DNA from: Microbacterium sp. Gd 4-13
Lineage (GTDB): Bacteria > Actinomycetota > Actinomycetes > Actinomycetales > Microbacteriaceae
Direction of reading: 5' to 3'
DNA length: 64,000 bases
Assembly (NCBI RefSeq): GCF_003095395.1
Contig: NZ_QEIJ01000005.1
Coordinates: 62,001-126,000, forward strand
Below are positions 26,611 through 35,003 of this stretch, in pieces (within the stretch, counting starts at the first letter, position 1; each line of letters opens with the position of its first letter). The position numbers and the translations under genes are program-made. A model generated the notes under the pieces. It searched no databases. It saw only the letters and a program-made list of their open reading frames with translations, and was not told the origin of the DNA.

Positions 26611-27699
26611 TCAGCCGGCGGGGAGGTAGTCGTTCGTGATCCACTGGAGCGGGTCCTGCCCGCCCTCGACGAAACCGGCCTTCGTGTAGACCTCGTAGGT
26701 GTCCGACCAGGCGTCCATGTCGTTCTCGAGCAGCGAGACGCTTCCGTCGGGGTCGACCCAGGTGCCGGTCACGTACTCGGCGAGCGCCGCCCGCGCGACG
26801 GTGTCGTCCTGAAGCGCGGGGAAGTTCCAGTCGCCGCTGTCGCGCATGATCTGCAGCACGTTGTCGAAGTTGTTCTCCGCGTCGTCGATGACGAACTGGG
26901 TGGCTTCCTTGATCGCGGTGAGGAACAGCTCGATCTCCTCGACCCGTTCCGGGTTGTCGAGGTTGGACTGCGTGGTGATCCACGTCTGGATGTCGGGCTG
27001 GTCGACGAGTCCGACCTGCTCGATGACCGCGTCGTCGTTCTGCTGCTCGATCGCGAGCGAGGTGTCGAGGCTGACGATGTAGCCCGCGAGCTGTTTCTGG
27101 CGCACGACCTCGAGGGTGGCGGCCGTGACGGGGACGGCCTGGCGGGTGACCGAGTCCTGGTCCACGCCCGCCTCGTCGAGGGCGAGGTTCAGCATCTTCT
27201 CGCTCGTCCCGCCGATCGAGCCCATGCCGATGGTCTTCCCCGACATGTCTGCGGGATCGACGATCGGGTCCTCCGTCGTCGAGACGACCCGCAGATTCGA
27301 CCGATAGGCCATCGTGCCCACCGCGGTGATCGGCTGACCGCTCTCCATGGCGGGGAAGACGTCGACCGTGCTGGCGCGGGTGATGGTCGTCGCCCCGCCC
27401 ACGAGCGACTGGATCGCGGCGGCCGTGCCCTGCACGGGCTGAAGGTCGACGTCGAGCCCGTTCTTCTCGAAGTAGCCGCCCGAGGAGGCGAACATCTCGG
27501 GCGTGAAGCTGAACGACTCCAGCGGCAGGAAGGTGACGACCGTCATCTCTTTGAGCTCGCCGTCGGAACCGGAGGGGCTCTGCCCTCCTCCGCCCGAGCA
27601 ACCGGCGAGGGCGAGGGCTCCGGCAGCGATCAGGGCCGCCGTGGCACGGATGCCGCGCCGTGCGCGCGAGGGGGCCGTCGAGGTCTGTGCGGTGATCAT
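26611..27699 (-). CDS. ABC transporter substrate-binding lipoprotein (NMT1/SsuA-like)
   Basis: The 362-aa protein starts at ATG 27699 behind ACAGGAG. It has a lipobox ALAGC with Cys34 as lipid anchor. The mature part is an NMT1/OMP-like binding protein: FTPEMFASSGGYFEKNGLDVDL, VGGATTITRASTVDVFPAMESGQPITAVG and DMSGKTIGMGSIGGTSEKML are characteristic. Relatives bind sulfonates, thiamine precursors, nitrate or small carboxylates. It begins the ABC-aconitase X operon. The region upstream has an inverted repeat TTTTCAC/GTGAAA that may be an operator. Confidence 0.87.
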   Translation of the reverse strand: MITAQTSTAPSRARRGIRATAALIAAGALALAGCSGGGGQSPSGSDGELKEMTVVTFLPLESFSFTPEMFASSGGYFEKNGLDVDLQPVQGTAAAIQSLVGGATTITRASTVDVFPAMESGQPITAVGTMAYRSNLRVVSTTEDPIVDPADMSGKTIGMGSIGGTSEKMLNLALDEAGVDQDSVTRQAVPVTAATLEVVRQKQLAGYIVSLDTSLAIEQQNDDAVIEQVGLVDQPDIQTWITTQSNLDNPERVEEIELFLTAIKEATQFVIDDAENNFDNVLQIMRDSGDWNFPALQDDTVARAALAEYVTGTWVDPDGSVSLLENDMDAWSDTYEVYTKAGFVEGGQDPLQWITNDYLPAG

Positions 27700-27788
27700 G
27701 TCTGACTCCTGTGTCGGAACGATCCGCCCGCAGCGTTGCGGTCGGCCTGCCCGAGTCTGCCGACCGCTCTCGCCGACTCCAACCCGAG

Positions 27789-27825
27789 TTTTCACTCAGC
27801 GAAAGGATAGTTGCTGGCTGTGAAA
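27789..27825. promoter_or_regulatory. Candidate operator upstream of the ABC-aconitase X operon
   Basis: TTTTCAC at 27789-27795 and GTGAAA at 27820-27825 form an inverted repeat about 90 bases before the binding-protein start. On the minus strand TATCCT inside it could be a -10 element. A GTGAAAA-containing palindrome also lies in front of the divergent CoA operon at 29863, so both may bind the same regulator, perhaps the IclR protein at 35084-35872. Confidence 0.3.
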
Positions 27826-27840
27826 GCCCTCCACGAACGA

Positions 27841-27868
27841 TGACCCCCGGCCGTCTGGCCGAGGGTCA
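27841..27868 (-). terminator. Hairpin between the UGSC gene set and the ABC-aconitase X operon
   Basis: A 12-bp stem with one mismatch (TGACCCCCGGCC / GGCCGAGGGTCA) and a 4-base loop lies 14 bases past the stop of the 84-aa gene. It suggests that the UGSC set and the ABC-aconitase X genes are separate transcripts, with some readthrough possible. Confidence 0.55.
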
Positions 27869-27882
27869 CTGTTCGCGCGACC

Positions 27883-28137
27883 TCAGTGGGCGTCGGCGGG
27901 CAGCACGACGTGGTCGAGGCTGTAGGGCGTCGGCTCGAGGGCCGCGGCCATGATCGCCTCCATCACCGGCTGCGGCACGAGGCAGTCGGCGCACGCGCCC
28001 TCCGTGGCGTCGATGCGAACGACGATCTTCTCGTCGTCGGCCGGCGTCCACGACAGCACGTAGCCGTCGGTCGCCATCATGTCGGTGAACTGCTTCAGCG
28101 CAGCATCCACCGATGCCGCTTCGGTCGGGTCTGTCAT
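27883..28137 (-). CDS. Small CxxC protein (NifU-C-like) of unknown function
   Basis: The 84-aa protein is cytoplasmic, with no signal or membrane segment. Its centre reads VVRIDATEGACADCLVPQPVMEAIM, where CADC and the following helix resemble the C-terminal NifU scaffold fold, though the match is short. A redox or metal-binding role is plausible. The ATG at 28137 lies one base after the stop of the 368-aa gene (28139), so the two are coupled. It belongs with the 368-aa and UGSC genes and may be a third subunit or electron carrier for them. Confidence 0.65.
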   Translation of the reverse strand: MTDPTEAASVDAALKQFTDMMATDGYVLSWTPADDEKIVVRIDATEGACADCLVPQPVMEAIMAAALEPTPYSLDHVVLPADAH

Positions 28138-28138
28138 G

Positions 28139-29245
28139 TCACTCTCCGATCCTGCTGTACGAGTACGGGAACTCCCGGGGCGGGTTGAGCGTGAACACCT
28201 CGACGATCGCCGAGACGCCCGCGTTGTTCGCGCCGGCGACCATGATCTGCACCGAGGTGCGATGGCTGAGCGAGGGCACGACATCGGGCTCGTCGGTGGA
28301 GCTGGCCGAGTCGGGCATCGAGTCGGGATGATCGGATGCGAGGCGCCACCGGGTCTTGTGCGACAGGGCGTCCTTGCCCACCGCGACGAGCTCGTCGCGG
28401 GTGCGGTGCGCGTTGTCGAAGATGAAGTCGCGCAGGTCGTCCTTGCTCCAGCCGGCCGAGGCGAACACCTCGGCGTGCTCGGGAGTGAGCACGAGAAGGG
28501 CGCTGGTGTACTCGTGGATGAGCGCACCCGTGCGCCGGATGGTGTCGACGTAGTCCAGGGCGAGCTGCTCGGGAACCATCGTGTGCCGCGCCTCGATGTG
28601 CACGACCGAGCGGATCACGTAGGCCGTGACCACGCTGTCGGACGCGTCGAAACCGTACTCGGTGTGCAGCGGGGGCCAGGGGCTCTGCTCCTCGTTCTCG
28701 CCGATGCACGAGGAGTACTTCGACGGGTTGCCCTGCGTGGCCTGGTCGAGCTTGTGCGGGTGCAACCCGAAGACGTTGATGCAGCCGAGCCGGATCGCAC
28801 GACCGATCGTGGCGTTCGAGCGGGTTCCCGATCCGAAGATGTTCCCCTCGCTGTTCAGCCCGATCTCGTGACGGATCGGTCCGTTGACCACGAGGAAGGG
28901 GGCGGTACCCGTCGTCGACTGCCAGATGCCGCGCGCCGGGTGCGGCTCCTTCGCGATCGCCTCCCATGCGGCGACGACGACGGGGAAGTACTCGGGCTTG
29001 CACCCGGCGAGCGCCGCATTGATGGCGGCCAGCTTGATGGTGAGGTGCCGGTTCAGGTGGGTGATCGTGAAGATCACCTCGGCGGGATCGCGGTCGACCG
29101 CCGCGAGGAAGGGAGCCAGCGACGACTCGGTCACCGGAACGACCGGCAGCCCGTCGGTCCACTCCTGGTCCCAGTAGTAGTCGAGGATCTCGTGGATGCG
29201 GTCGATGTCGACGTCGGGGATGTTCCCGAGGATCTGCGCGGTCAT
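28139..29245 (-). CDS. Uncharacterised partner protein of the UGSC family gene
   Basis: I recognise the pattern of this 368-aa protein from an uncharacterised family but can give no function. Visible conserved segments are WTDGLPVVPVTE near residue 30, NAALAGCKPEYFPVVVAAWEA around Cys82, PFLVVNGPIRHEIGLNS, and FGSGTRSNATIGRAIRLGCINVFG around residues 137-160. The Gly/Asn-rich middle suggests a phosphate- or cofactor-binding site. There is no signal or membrane segment. It sits 1 base from both the UGSC gene upstream and the 84-aa gene downstream, so all three are probably made in fixed proportion and work together. Confidence 0.75.
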   Translation of the reverse strand: MTAQILGNIPDVDIDRIHEILDYYWDQEWTDGLPVVPVTESSLAPFLAAVDRDPAEVIFTITHLNRHLTIKLAAINAALAGCKPEYFPVVVAAWEAIAKEPHPARGIWQSTTGTAPFLVVNGPIRHEIGLNSEGNIFGSGTRSNATIGRAIRLGCINVFGLHPHKLDQATQGNPSKYSSCIGENEEQSPWPPLHTEYGFDASDSVVTAYVIRSVVHIEARHTMVPEQLALDYVDTIRRTGALIHEYTSALLVLTPEHAEVFASAGWSKDDLRDFIFDNAHRTRDELVAVGKDALSHKTRWRLASDHPDSMPDSASSTDEPDVVPSLSHRTSVQIMVAGANNAGVSAIVEVFTLNPPREFPYSYSRIGE

Positions 29246-29246
29246 C

Positions 29247-29786
29247 TCACCCCTCCAGACCGAGGATGCGGACGACCTCGGGCACGGCGACGAGAGCGCG
29301 CTCGCGCACCTCCGGCGCCGACAGGCTGGCCATCGGGTGCTGCACCGCGTGGAAGTCGAACCCGGGGAACCCCTGGACGGAGGCCATCGCCCGCCCCGAC
29401 ATCAGGAACGAGTCGGAGGTGATCGCCACGGTGGGGATGCCGGCCCGCTCGAAGAGGATGCCGTCGGCGACGGTCGCGGCGCTGCACGAACCGCAGTCGC
29501 CCACAGCGGTGATCACGACGTCGCACTCGGCCACGATCCGGTCGAGGAGCTCCTTCTTCACGGGGGTGCCGAAGTAGTCCTTCGTGTACAGCCGGGATTC
29601 CCCCGCACCGTAGTGCTCGCGGAGCTCGGTGACGATGTTCTCCAGCAGCATGGTGGAGTTCGGCTTGGTGTTGTCGAGCAGGCCGATCGTCAGGCCTTTG
29701 AGGCTCACCGGTCTGGGCGACAGGGTGTCGTCCTGCGTGTTCTCGGCCGTTCCCGTGGGGTCCAGCAGAAGTTCCATGTTCGCCAT
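29247..29786 (-). CDS. UGSC-family protein, cysteine form
   Basis: The 179-aa protein carries the CGSC motif (Cys98 and Cys101, in VGDCGSCSAATVADGILFERAG) at the place where UGSC-family members have selenocysteine. Both codons are TGC, so no recoding is needed. LKGLTIGLLDNTKPNSTMLLE at residues about 30-49 is the other conserved region. The UGSC family is known from selenoproteome surveys, and its reaction has not been settled; the CxxC form suggests thiol redox chemistry or a thiol-bound intermediate. It is the first gene of the minus-strand set and diverges from the CoA operon across a 179-base spacer. Confidence 0.8.
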   Translation of the reverse strand: MANMELLLDPTGTAENTQDDTLSPRPVSLKGLTIGLLDNTKPNSTMLLENIVTELREHYGAGESRLYTKDYFGTPVKKELLDRIVAECDVVITAVGDCGSCSAATVADGILFERAGIPTVAITSDSFLMSGRAMASVQGFPGFDFHAVQHPMASLSAPEVRERALVAVPEVVRILGLEG

Positions 29787-29862
29787 CGCGGCTCGCCCTT
29801 CGTCGTCATCGGTCGTCGGCGACCCGACTATGACACGGCGCCTGATCGACCCCGCGGGGCAC

Positions 29863-29877
29863 TTCCACCAGGTGAAA
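29863..29877. promoter_or_regulatory. Candidate operator between the UGSC set and the CoA operon
   Basis: TTCCACCAGGTGAAA is a near-perfect palindrome around a central A, in the middle of the 179-base divergent spacer. Its location and its GTGAAA half, shared with 27820-27825, make it a candidate site for the IclR regulator that closes the cluster. Confidence 0.35.
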
Positions 29878-29965
29878 AACCGCTGTCGTCCGCACGCGGA
29901 CTACCGAGAGGATCGCCAGGGACGAGCCGCCGCGACGGCGCGCGACACGCAGCGAAGGAGCTGGC

Positions 29966-30433
29966 ATGACAGAGACACGCACGGCGACCCCCACGACGAT
30001 GGCGGAGTTGCCCGCGCTGGCCGGAGCAGAGCTCGGCCCGTCATCGTGGCGGGAGGTGCCGCAGGCCGACATCGACACCTATGCGGTGCTGACCGGAGAC
30101 GACAACCCGATCCACGTCGACGAGGTGCGCGCCGCATCCTCTCCCTACGGCGGTCGGATCGCTCACGGCATGCTGACGCTCAGCATGGTCGTCCTCCACC
30201 TCCGCGAGATCTACCGCGTCACCGACGCCGGCATGGGCATCGTGTACGGGTTCAACCGCATCCGCTTCCCGAACGCGGTGCGCTCGGGCGCCCGCATCCG
30301 CGTCGGCGGCACCGTGTCGCAGGTGGAGGAGATCACGGGCGGATACCAGGTGACCCTCGAGCTGGTCTTCGAAACGGAGGGCGAGACGAAACCCGTCTGC
30401 GTCGCCGAACTCGTCCTGAGGCACTACCGGTGA
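29966..30433 (+). CDS. MaoC-like (R)-specific enoyl-CoA hydratase
   Basis: The 155-aa protein starts at ATG 29966 behind CGAAGGAG. It is a single hot-dog domain with the hydratase motif DDNPIHVD (Asp and His as catalytic pair) and GGRIAHGMLTLSMV. Such enzymes add water to enoyl-CoA double bonds. It is the first gene of a five-gene overlapping operon with an SDR, an acyl-CoA ligase, an amidohydrolase and an acyl-CoA dehydrogenase, which together read as a beta-oxidation-like route for a small organic acid. Confidence 0.87.
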   Translation: MTETRTATPTTMAELPALAGAELGPSSWREVPQADIDTYAVLTGDDNPIHVDEVRAASSPYGGRIAHGMLTLSMVVLHLREIYRVTDAGMGIVYGFNRIRFPNAVRSGARIRVGGTVSQVEEITGGYQVTLELVFETEGETKPVCVAELVLRHYR

Positions 30434-31347
30434 GCGCCGTCCGCCTGGACGGGCGCGTCACCATCGTCACCGGCGCGGGACGCAGCCTCGGCCGCGCCTA
30501 CGCGATCGCCCTCGCCGACGCCGGATCGGCCGTGGTCGTGAACGACGTCGACGCCGAGAGCGCCGAGTCGACCGTCGCGCAGATCGTGGAGCGGGGCGGT
30601 CGCGCGGTCAGCTCGATCGGAGCGGTCGGACCCGCCGAGACCGCCGACGCCCTCGTCGCTGCGGCCGTCGACACCTACGGCCGTCTCGACGCGCTCGTCG
30701 CCAACGCCGGAGTGCTCCGCGACCGCGTGCTGTGGAAGATGTCGGATGCGGAGTTCGACGCGGTGGTCTCGAGCCACCTGCGCGGAACCTTCACCTGCGG
30801 GCGGGCCGCCGCGACGTACCTGCGCGAGCAGGGCGAGGGCGGTCGGCTCGTGCTCATCGGGTCGCCCGCCGGCCAGTTCGGCAGCTTCGGCCAGACGAAC
30901 TACGCGGCGGTCAAAGCCGGACTGGTCGCGATGGCCCGCACCTGGTCGCTCGAGCTCGCTCGAGCCGGGATCACGGCCAACGCCGTGGTGCCGACGGCGC
31001 TCTCGCCGATGACGGCGACCATCCCGGCGTACGCCGAGCTCTACGAGCGCTACCTCGCGGGCGAGCCCATCCCGGCCTCGTTCCGGCACGACAACGCGCT
31101 CGGGACTCCGGAGGACGTCGCCCCGCTGATCGTCTGGCTGGCCTCGGCCGACGCCGGCGACGTCACCGGTCAGGCGATCGGCATCGGCGGCGACAAGCTC
31201 ACCCTGTACTCGCACCCCGCCGAGCTCGACGCCGCATACTCCGACGGCGGATGGGATGCGGCGGGGATCGCCGACACCTGGCGGTCGACCTTCTCCTCGC
31301 AGGCGCAGCACTCCGGCCCGCCCGTGCGGAAGGCGGTGGGCGCATGA
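30430..31347 (+). CDS. Short-chain dehydrogenase/reductase
   Basis: The 305-aa protein starts with GTG 30430, sharing GTGA with the MaoC stop. It is a classical SDR: cofactor loop TGAGRSLGRAYA, LVANAGVLRD, catalytic Ser in VLIGSPAG and the Tyr-Lys pair in TNYAAVKAG. A C-terminal extension of about 50 residues after GGDKLTLYS resembles the SDR domain of peroxisomal multifunctional enzymes. It probably oxidises the 3-hydroxyacyl-CoA made by the preceding MaoC hydratase. Confidence 0.88.
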   Translation: MSAVRLDGRVTIVTGAGRSLGRAYAIALADAGSAVVVNDVDAESAESTVAQIVERGGRAVSSIGAVGPAETADALVAAAVDTYGRLDALVANAGVLRDRVLWKMSDAEFDAVVSSHLRGTFTCGRAAATYLREQGEGGRLVLIGSPAGQFGSFGQTNYAAVKAGLVAMARTWSLELARAGITANAVVPTALSPMTATIPAYAELYERYLAGEPIPASFRHDNALGTPEDVAPLIVWLASADAGDVTGQAIGIGGDKLTLYSHPAELDAAYSDGGWDAAGIADTWRSTFSSQAQHSGPPVRKAVGA

Positions 31348-32948
31348 CGTCGGCTCCGCACTACAGCGACCTCTGGCAGGGAATCGCCCGCGCCGCCCCC
31401 GACCGCCCCGCCGTCATCAGCCGCGACGGCACGGTGACGTGGTCGCAGCTCGCCGCCGAAGCGGGCGCGCTCGCGACGCATCTGGTCGATCGTGGCCTGA
31501 AGGTCGGAGACGCGGCAGCGCTCCTGCTCTACAACCGCACCGAGTACCTCGCCTTCACCTGGGCGTGCCTCGCCGTCGGGGTCTCGCCCGTGGCGATCAA
31601 CTACCGCTACCGTGCCGGCGAGGTGCGCGAGCTCGTGCTCGACTCGGAGGCGCGGGTTCTGCTCACCACCCGCAGCCTGGGCGAGCTGGCCCGCGAGGCC
31701 GTCACAGGACTCGACGTCGAGATCATCGAGGTCGACGACGGCTCGCCCGCCACGGCCGGCGCGCTCGATTACGCCGATGTCGTCGCCACGGGCGGGGCGC
31801 TCCCCGAGAGCGCACCGCGGGGGGCCGAGTTGCGGCTCTACACGGGCGGCACGACGGGGTCGCCGAAAGCCGTCGTGTGGGATCTCGATACGCTGCTCGT
31901 CGCGCGACGGCAGTCGACGTGGGGCCTGCTCGGAATCACCCCTCCGGAGGATCTCGCCGAGGCGGTTCAGATCGCGGTCGACCCCGCCACTCCCCGGATC
32001 GTGACCCTCCCCCTGACGCCGCTCCTGCACGGCACGGCGCAGTCGACGACGATGGGAACGATGGCGCTCGGCGGCACCGTGGTGCTGCATGCCGCTGCGC
32101 GCATGGACATGGAGGAAGCCGCCGACCTCATCGCGGAGTTCGACGTCTCGCGCCTCATCGTGGCCGGAGACGCCCTCGCCCTGCCCCTGGCCGAGACCGT
32201 CGAACGTCGCGGCACGGGCCTGCCCGGAGTGCGGTGGATCCTGAGCTCGGGAATGCGCTTCAGCGACGACGTGAAACGGCGACTGCACGCCCTGGGCGAC
32301 CTGGCCATCGTCGACATGCTCGCCTCGAGCGAGGGCGGCCCGTTCGCGTTCGGAGTGACGCACGGGGAGGACGAACTGCCCGCCCGGCTCGTGCTCACCC
32401 CCGGCGCGGTGCTCCTCGACGACGACCTCGCCGAGATCCAGGCCGATGCGGGGGCTCTCGGCATCCTGGCCTTCCGCGGCATCCTTCCGAAGGGCTACTA
32501 CCGCGATCCCGCGAAGACGGCCGAGACGTTCCCCACCATCCGCGGCAACCGCTACATCATGCCCGGAGACTGGGCACGCGCGAGGGGCGACGGCTCGGTC
32601 GAGCTGCTCGGGCGCCTCAGCGCGGTCGTGAACACCGGCGGCGAGAAGGTCTTCCCCGCCGAGGTCGAGGAGGCCCTCCTGTCGCACCCGACCGTCGACG
32701 ACGCCGTCGTCTTCGGCCTGCCCGATCGCCGCTTCGGCGAAGTCGTGAGCGCGATGGTCTCCCCGGTGCCCGGGCGCGAGATCGACGTCGAGGAGCTGCG
32801 GACCTACCTCGACGAACGTCTCGCCGGCTACAAGAAGCCCCGGCACGTCTTCGTGCGGGCGAGCCTCGAACGGTCGATGACCGGGAAGGTCGAGCTCGCC
32901 CGCGTCAAACAGGACGCGGAGCGCGAGCTGGCGGAGGCGGTGCGATGA
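31344..32948 (+). CDS. AMP-dependent acyl-CoA synthetase/ligase
   Basis: The 534-aa protein overlaps the SDR gene by ATGA. It is an ANL-family adenylating enzyme: phosphate-binding loop RLYTGGTTGSPKAVVWD, core region LASSEGGPFAF (where most relatives have YGxTE), hinge GRLSAVVNTGGEKVFPAEVEE and the C-terminal lysine in SMTGKVELARV. It should convert an organic acid to its CoA thioester and start the CoA part of the pathway. The substrate is unknown. It is distinct from the ligase at 41062-42660. Confidence 0.88.
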   Translation: MTSAPHYSDLWQGIARAAPDRPAVISRDGTVTWSQLAAEAGALATHLVDRGLKVGDAAALLLYNRTEYLAFTWACLAVGVSPVAINYRYRAGEVRELVLDSEARVLLTTRSLGELAREAVTGLDVEIIEVDDGSPATAGALDYADVVATGGALPESAPRGAELRLYTGGTTGSPKAVVWDLDTLLVARRQSTWGLLGITPPEDLAEAVQIAVDPATPRIVTLPLTPLLHGTAQSTTMGTMALGGTVVLHAAARMDMEEAADLIAEFDVSRLIVAGDALALPLAETVERRGTGLPGVRWILSSGMRFSDDVKRRLHALGDLAIVDMLASSEGGPFAFGVTHGEDELPARLVLTPGAVLLDDDLAEIQADAGALGILAFRGILPKGYYRDPAKTAETFPTIRGNRYIMPGDWARARGDGSVELLGRLSAVVNTGGEKVFPAEVEEALLSHPTVDDAVVFGLPDRRFGEVVSAMVSPVPGREIDVEELRTYLDERLAGYKKPRHVFVRASLERSMTGKVELARVKQDAERELAEAVR

Positions 32949-33835
32949 GCGCGGGCTGGCCGGGGTTCGACCCCGCGAAGGTGTCGATGATCGACGTGCA
33001 CGTGCACGTGTCGATCGACGAATCGGGACGCACGGCCTCGCCGCCCGCGCTCACCGAGGCGATGGCGGCCTACTTCAAGAGCAGCGAGAAGCCGCGCACC
33101 GTCGATCAGACCGCGGAGTACTACCGCGCCCGCAACACCGGCGCCGTCGTGTTCACCGTCGATGCGACCACCAACCTCGATCATCGCCCGAACAGCGTCG
33201 ACGACCTGGTCGCGGGTGCGCGAAGGAACTCCGACGTGCTGATCCCCTTCGGAAGCGTCGATCCGCTGCAGGGCGAAGCCGCCGTCGAAGAGGCGAGACG
33301 CCAGGCGATAGAACTCGGCGTGCGCGGGTTCAAGTTCCACCCGTCGGTGCAGGCGTTCGACCCGTCCGACCCCGCCTACATCCCGCTCTTCGCCGCGATC
33401 GAAGAGCTCGGGCTGCCGATCCTCGTCCACACGGGCCAGACCGGCGCGGGAGCGGGGCTCCCGGGCGGATGGGGCTTCCGGCTCAGCCTGTCGAACCCGA
33501 TGCTGCTCGACGACGTCGCGGCGCGGCATCCTCACCTCCCCGTGATCATGGCGCACCCGAGCGTCCCCTGGCAGGACGAGGCGATCTCGATCGCGACGCA
33601 CAAAGCGAACGCGTGGATCGATCTGTCGGGATGGTCGCCGAAGTACTTCCCGCCCGCGCTGGTGCGCGCGGCGCGCACGTACCTGAAGCACAAGGTGCTC
33701 TTCGGATCCGACATGCCTGCGCTCACCCCCGAGCGGTGGCTGACCGACTTCGCGCTGCTGGAGTACCCCGACGACGTGCGCGCGATGATCCTGAAGGACA
33801 ACGCGGTGCGACTCCTGGGCCTCGCGGGTGAGTGA
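32945..33835 (+). CDS. Amidohydrolase-2 family metal-dependent hydrolase/decarboxylase
   Basis: The 296-aa protein overlaps the ligase gene by ATGA. It has the ACMSD-like metal site: MIDVHVHV (HxH), GFKFHPSVQAF, LVHTGQTGAG, MAHPSVPW and FGSDMPALTPERW with the metal Asp. Members hydrolyse C-C or C-N bonds or decarboxylate aromatic and unsaturated acids. Its place inside a CoA operon suggests ring opening, decarboxylation or hydrolysis of a pathway intermediate. It overlaps the acyl-CoA dehydrogenase gene by 8 bases. Confidence 0.86.
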   Translation: MSAGWPGFDPAKVSMIDVHVHVSIDESGRTASPPALTEAMAAYFKSSEKPRTVDQTAEYYRARNTGAVVFTVDATTNLDHRPNSVDDLVAGARRNSDVLIPFGSVDPLQGEAAVEEARRQAIELGVRGFKFHPSVQAFDPSDPAYIPLFAAIEELGLPILVHTGQTGAGAGLPGGWGFRLSLSNPMLLDDVAARHPHLPVIMAHPSVPWQDEAISIATHKANAWIDLSGWSPKYFPPALVRAARTYLKHKVLFGSDMPALTPERWLTDFALLEYPDDVRAMILKDNAVRLLGLAGE

Positions 33836-35003
33836 CGCGGCGACCGACCTGTTCGGCTTCTCCGACCGGCTCTCCCCCGCCGCGCGGGCCAAGCTCGCGG
33901 CGCTGCGGGCGCTCCTCGACGAGCGCGCGCGGCCTCACCTGGCGCAGTGGTGGGAGGACGCCCACTGCCCCGCGCATCTGCGCCGGGAGCTCGCCGCGCT
34001 CGACCTGGAGGACGACCCGGCCGTCGCAGGACCCGACGGAACCCCCGACCCCCTCTACGTCGGTTTCAAGCACTTCGAGTTCGCCCGGTGCGACATGTCG
34101 ATTGGCACGATCTACGGCGGCCAGGTGGGCATGTTCCGCACCGTGGTGCGTGAAGGCGGCTCGCCGGAGCAGGTCGCCCGGTGGGACCCGGGGATCGCCT
34201 CGTTCTCGGTGACCGGATGCTTCGCCCTGACCGAGCCGGAGCACGGCTCGGATGTCGCCGGCGGCATGCAGACCACGGCGACCCGCGACGGCGAGGGGTG
34301 GCGTATCAGCGGTCGCAAGCGATGGATCGGGAACGCGGCCATCTCGGACGTCATCCTCGTCGTCGCCCGCGATGCGTCCGACGGGCGGGCGAAGGTCTTC
34401 CTCGTACCCCGGGAGGCACCGGGGGTCTCGCTCACCGACATCTCGGGCAAGATCAGCCTGCGGATGGTGCGCAACGCCGACATCGAGCTGACAGACGTCG
34501 TGGTTCCGGAGTCGGACCGCCTGCAGCGCATCGACGACTTCGGCGACCTGTCGGCGATCCTCGCGAAGCTCCGGCACGTGGTCGCCTGGAACGCGGCCGG
34601 CCTCCAGGTGGGCGCCTACGAGGCGGCGCTCGCCTACGCCCTCCGGCGCGAGCAGTTCGGCCGGCCGATCGCCGGCTTCCAACTCGTGCAGGAGAAGCTG
34701 GCACGGATGCTGGGAAACGCCACCGCCTCGCTCGCGATGGCGGTGGGCCTCACCGACCTGCGAGAGGCGGGACGCCTGGGTGAGGAGCACGCGGCACTGG
34801 TGAAGATGTGGACGGCGGATCGCGCGCGCGAGACCGTCGCACTCGCGCGGGAGGTGTGCGGGGCGGAGGGCATTCGCGTCGACACCGACGTGGCGCGGAT
34901 GTTCGCCGACGCCGAGGCGCTCTACACGTTCGAGGGCACCCGCGAGATCAACGCCCTCATCGTGGGCCGAGCGGTCACCGGTCTCAGCGCATTCACCCGC
35001 TGA
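33828..35003 (+). CDS. Acyl-CoA dehydrogenase
   Basis: The 391-aa protein starts with GTG 33828 inside the end of the amidohydrolase gene. It is a three-domain flavoprotein: GCFALTEPEHGSDVAGG and the WIGNAAISDVILVVARD strand bind FAD and substrate, RREQFGRPIAGFQLVQEKLARM is the C-terminal FAD contact, and YTFEGTREINALIVGRA carries the likely catalytic Glu, as in the glutaryl-CoA dehydrogenase subgroup. It oxidises an acyl-CoA to the enoyl-CoA. Its stop codon lies within a large inverted repeat that ends the operon. Confidence 0.9.
   Translation: MSDAATDLFGFSDRLSPAARAKLAALRALLDERARPHLAQWWEDAHCPAHLRRELAALDLEDDPAVAGPDGTPDPLYVGFKHFEFARCDMSIGTIYGGQVGMFRTVVREGGSPEQVARWDPGIASFSVTGCFALTEPEHGSDVAGGMQTTATRDGEGWRISGRKRWIGNAAISDVILVVARDASDGRAKVFLVPREAPGVSLTDISGKISLRMVRNADIELTDVVVPESDRLQRIDDFGDLSAILAKLRHVVAWNAAGLQVGAYEAALAYALRREQFGRPIAGFQLVQEKLARMLGNATASLAMAVGLTDLREAGRLGEEHAALVKMWTADRARETVALAREVCGAEGIRVDTDVARMFADAEALYTFEGTREINALIVGRAVTGLSAFTR

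Noticed and set aside
29247-29786. Possible selenocysteine codon in the UGSC gene
   Set aside because: The codon at the motif is TGC and no in-frame TGA interrupts the gene, so this is the cysteine form.
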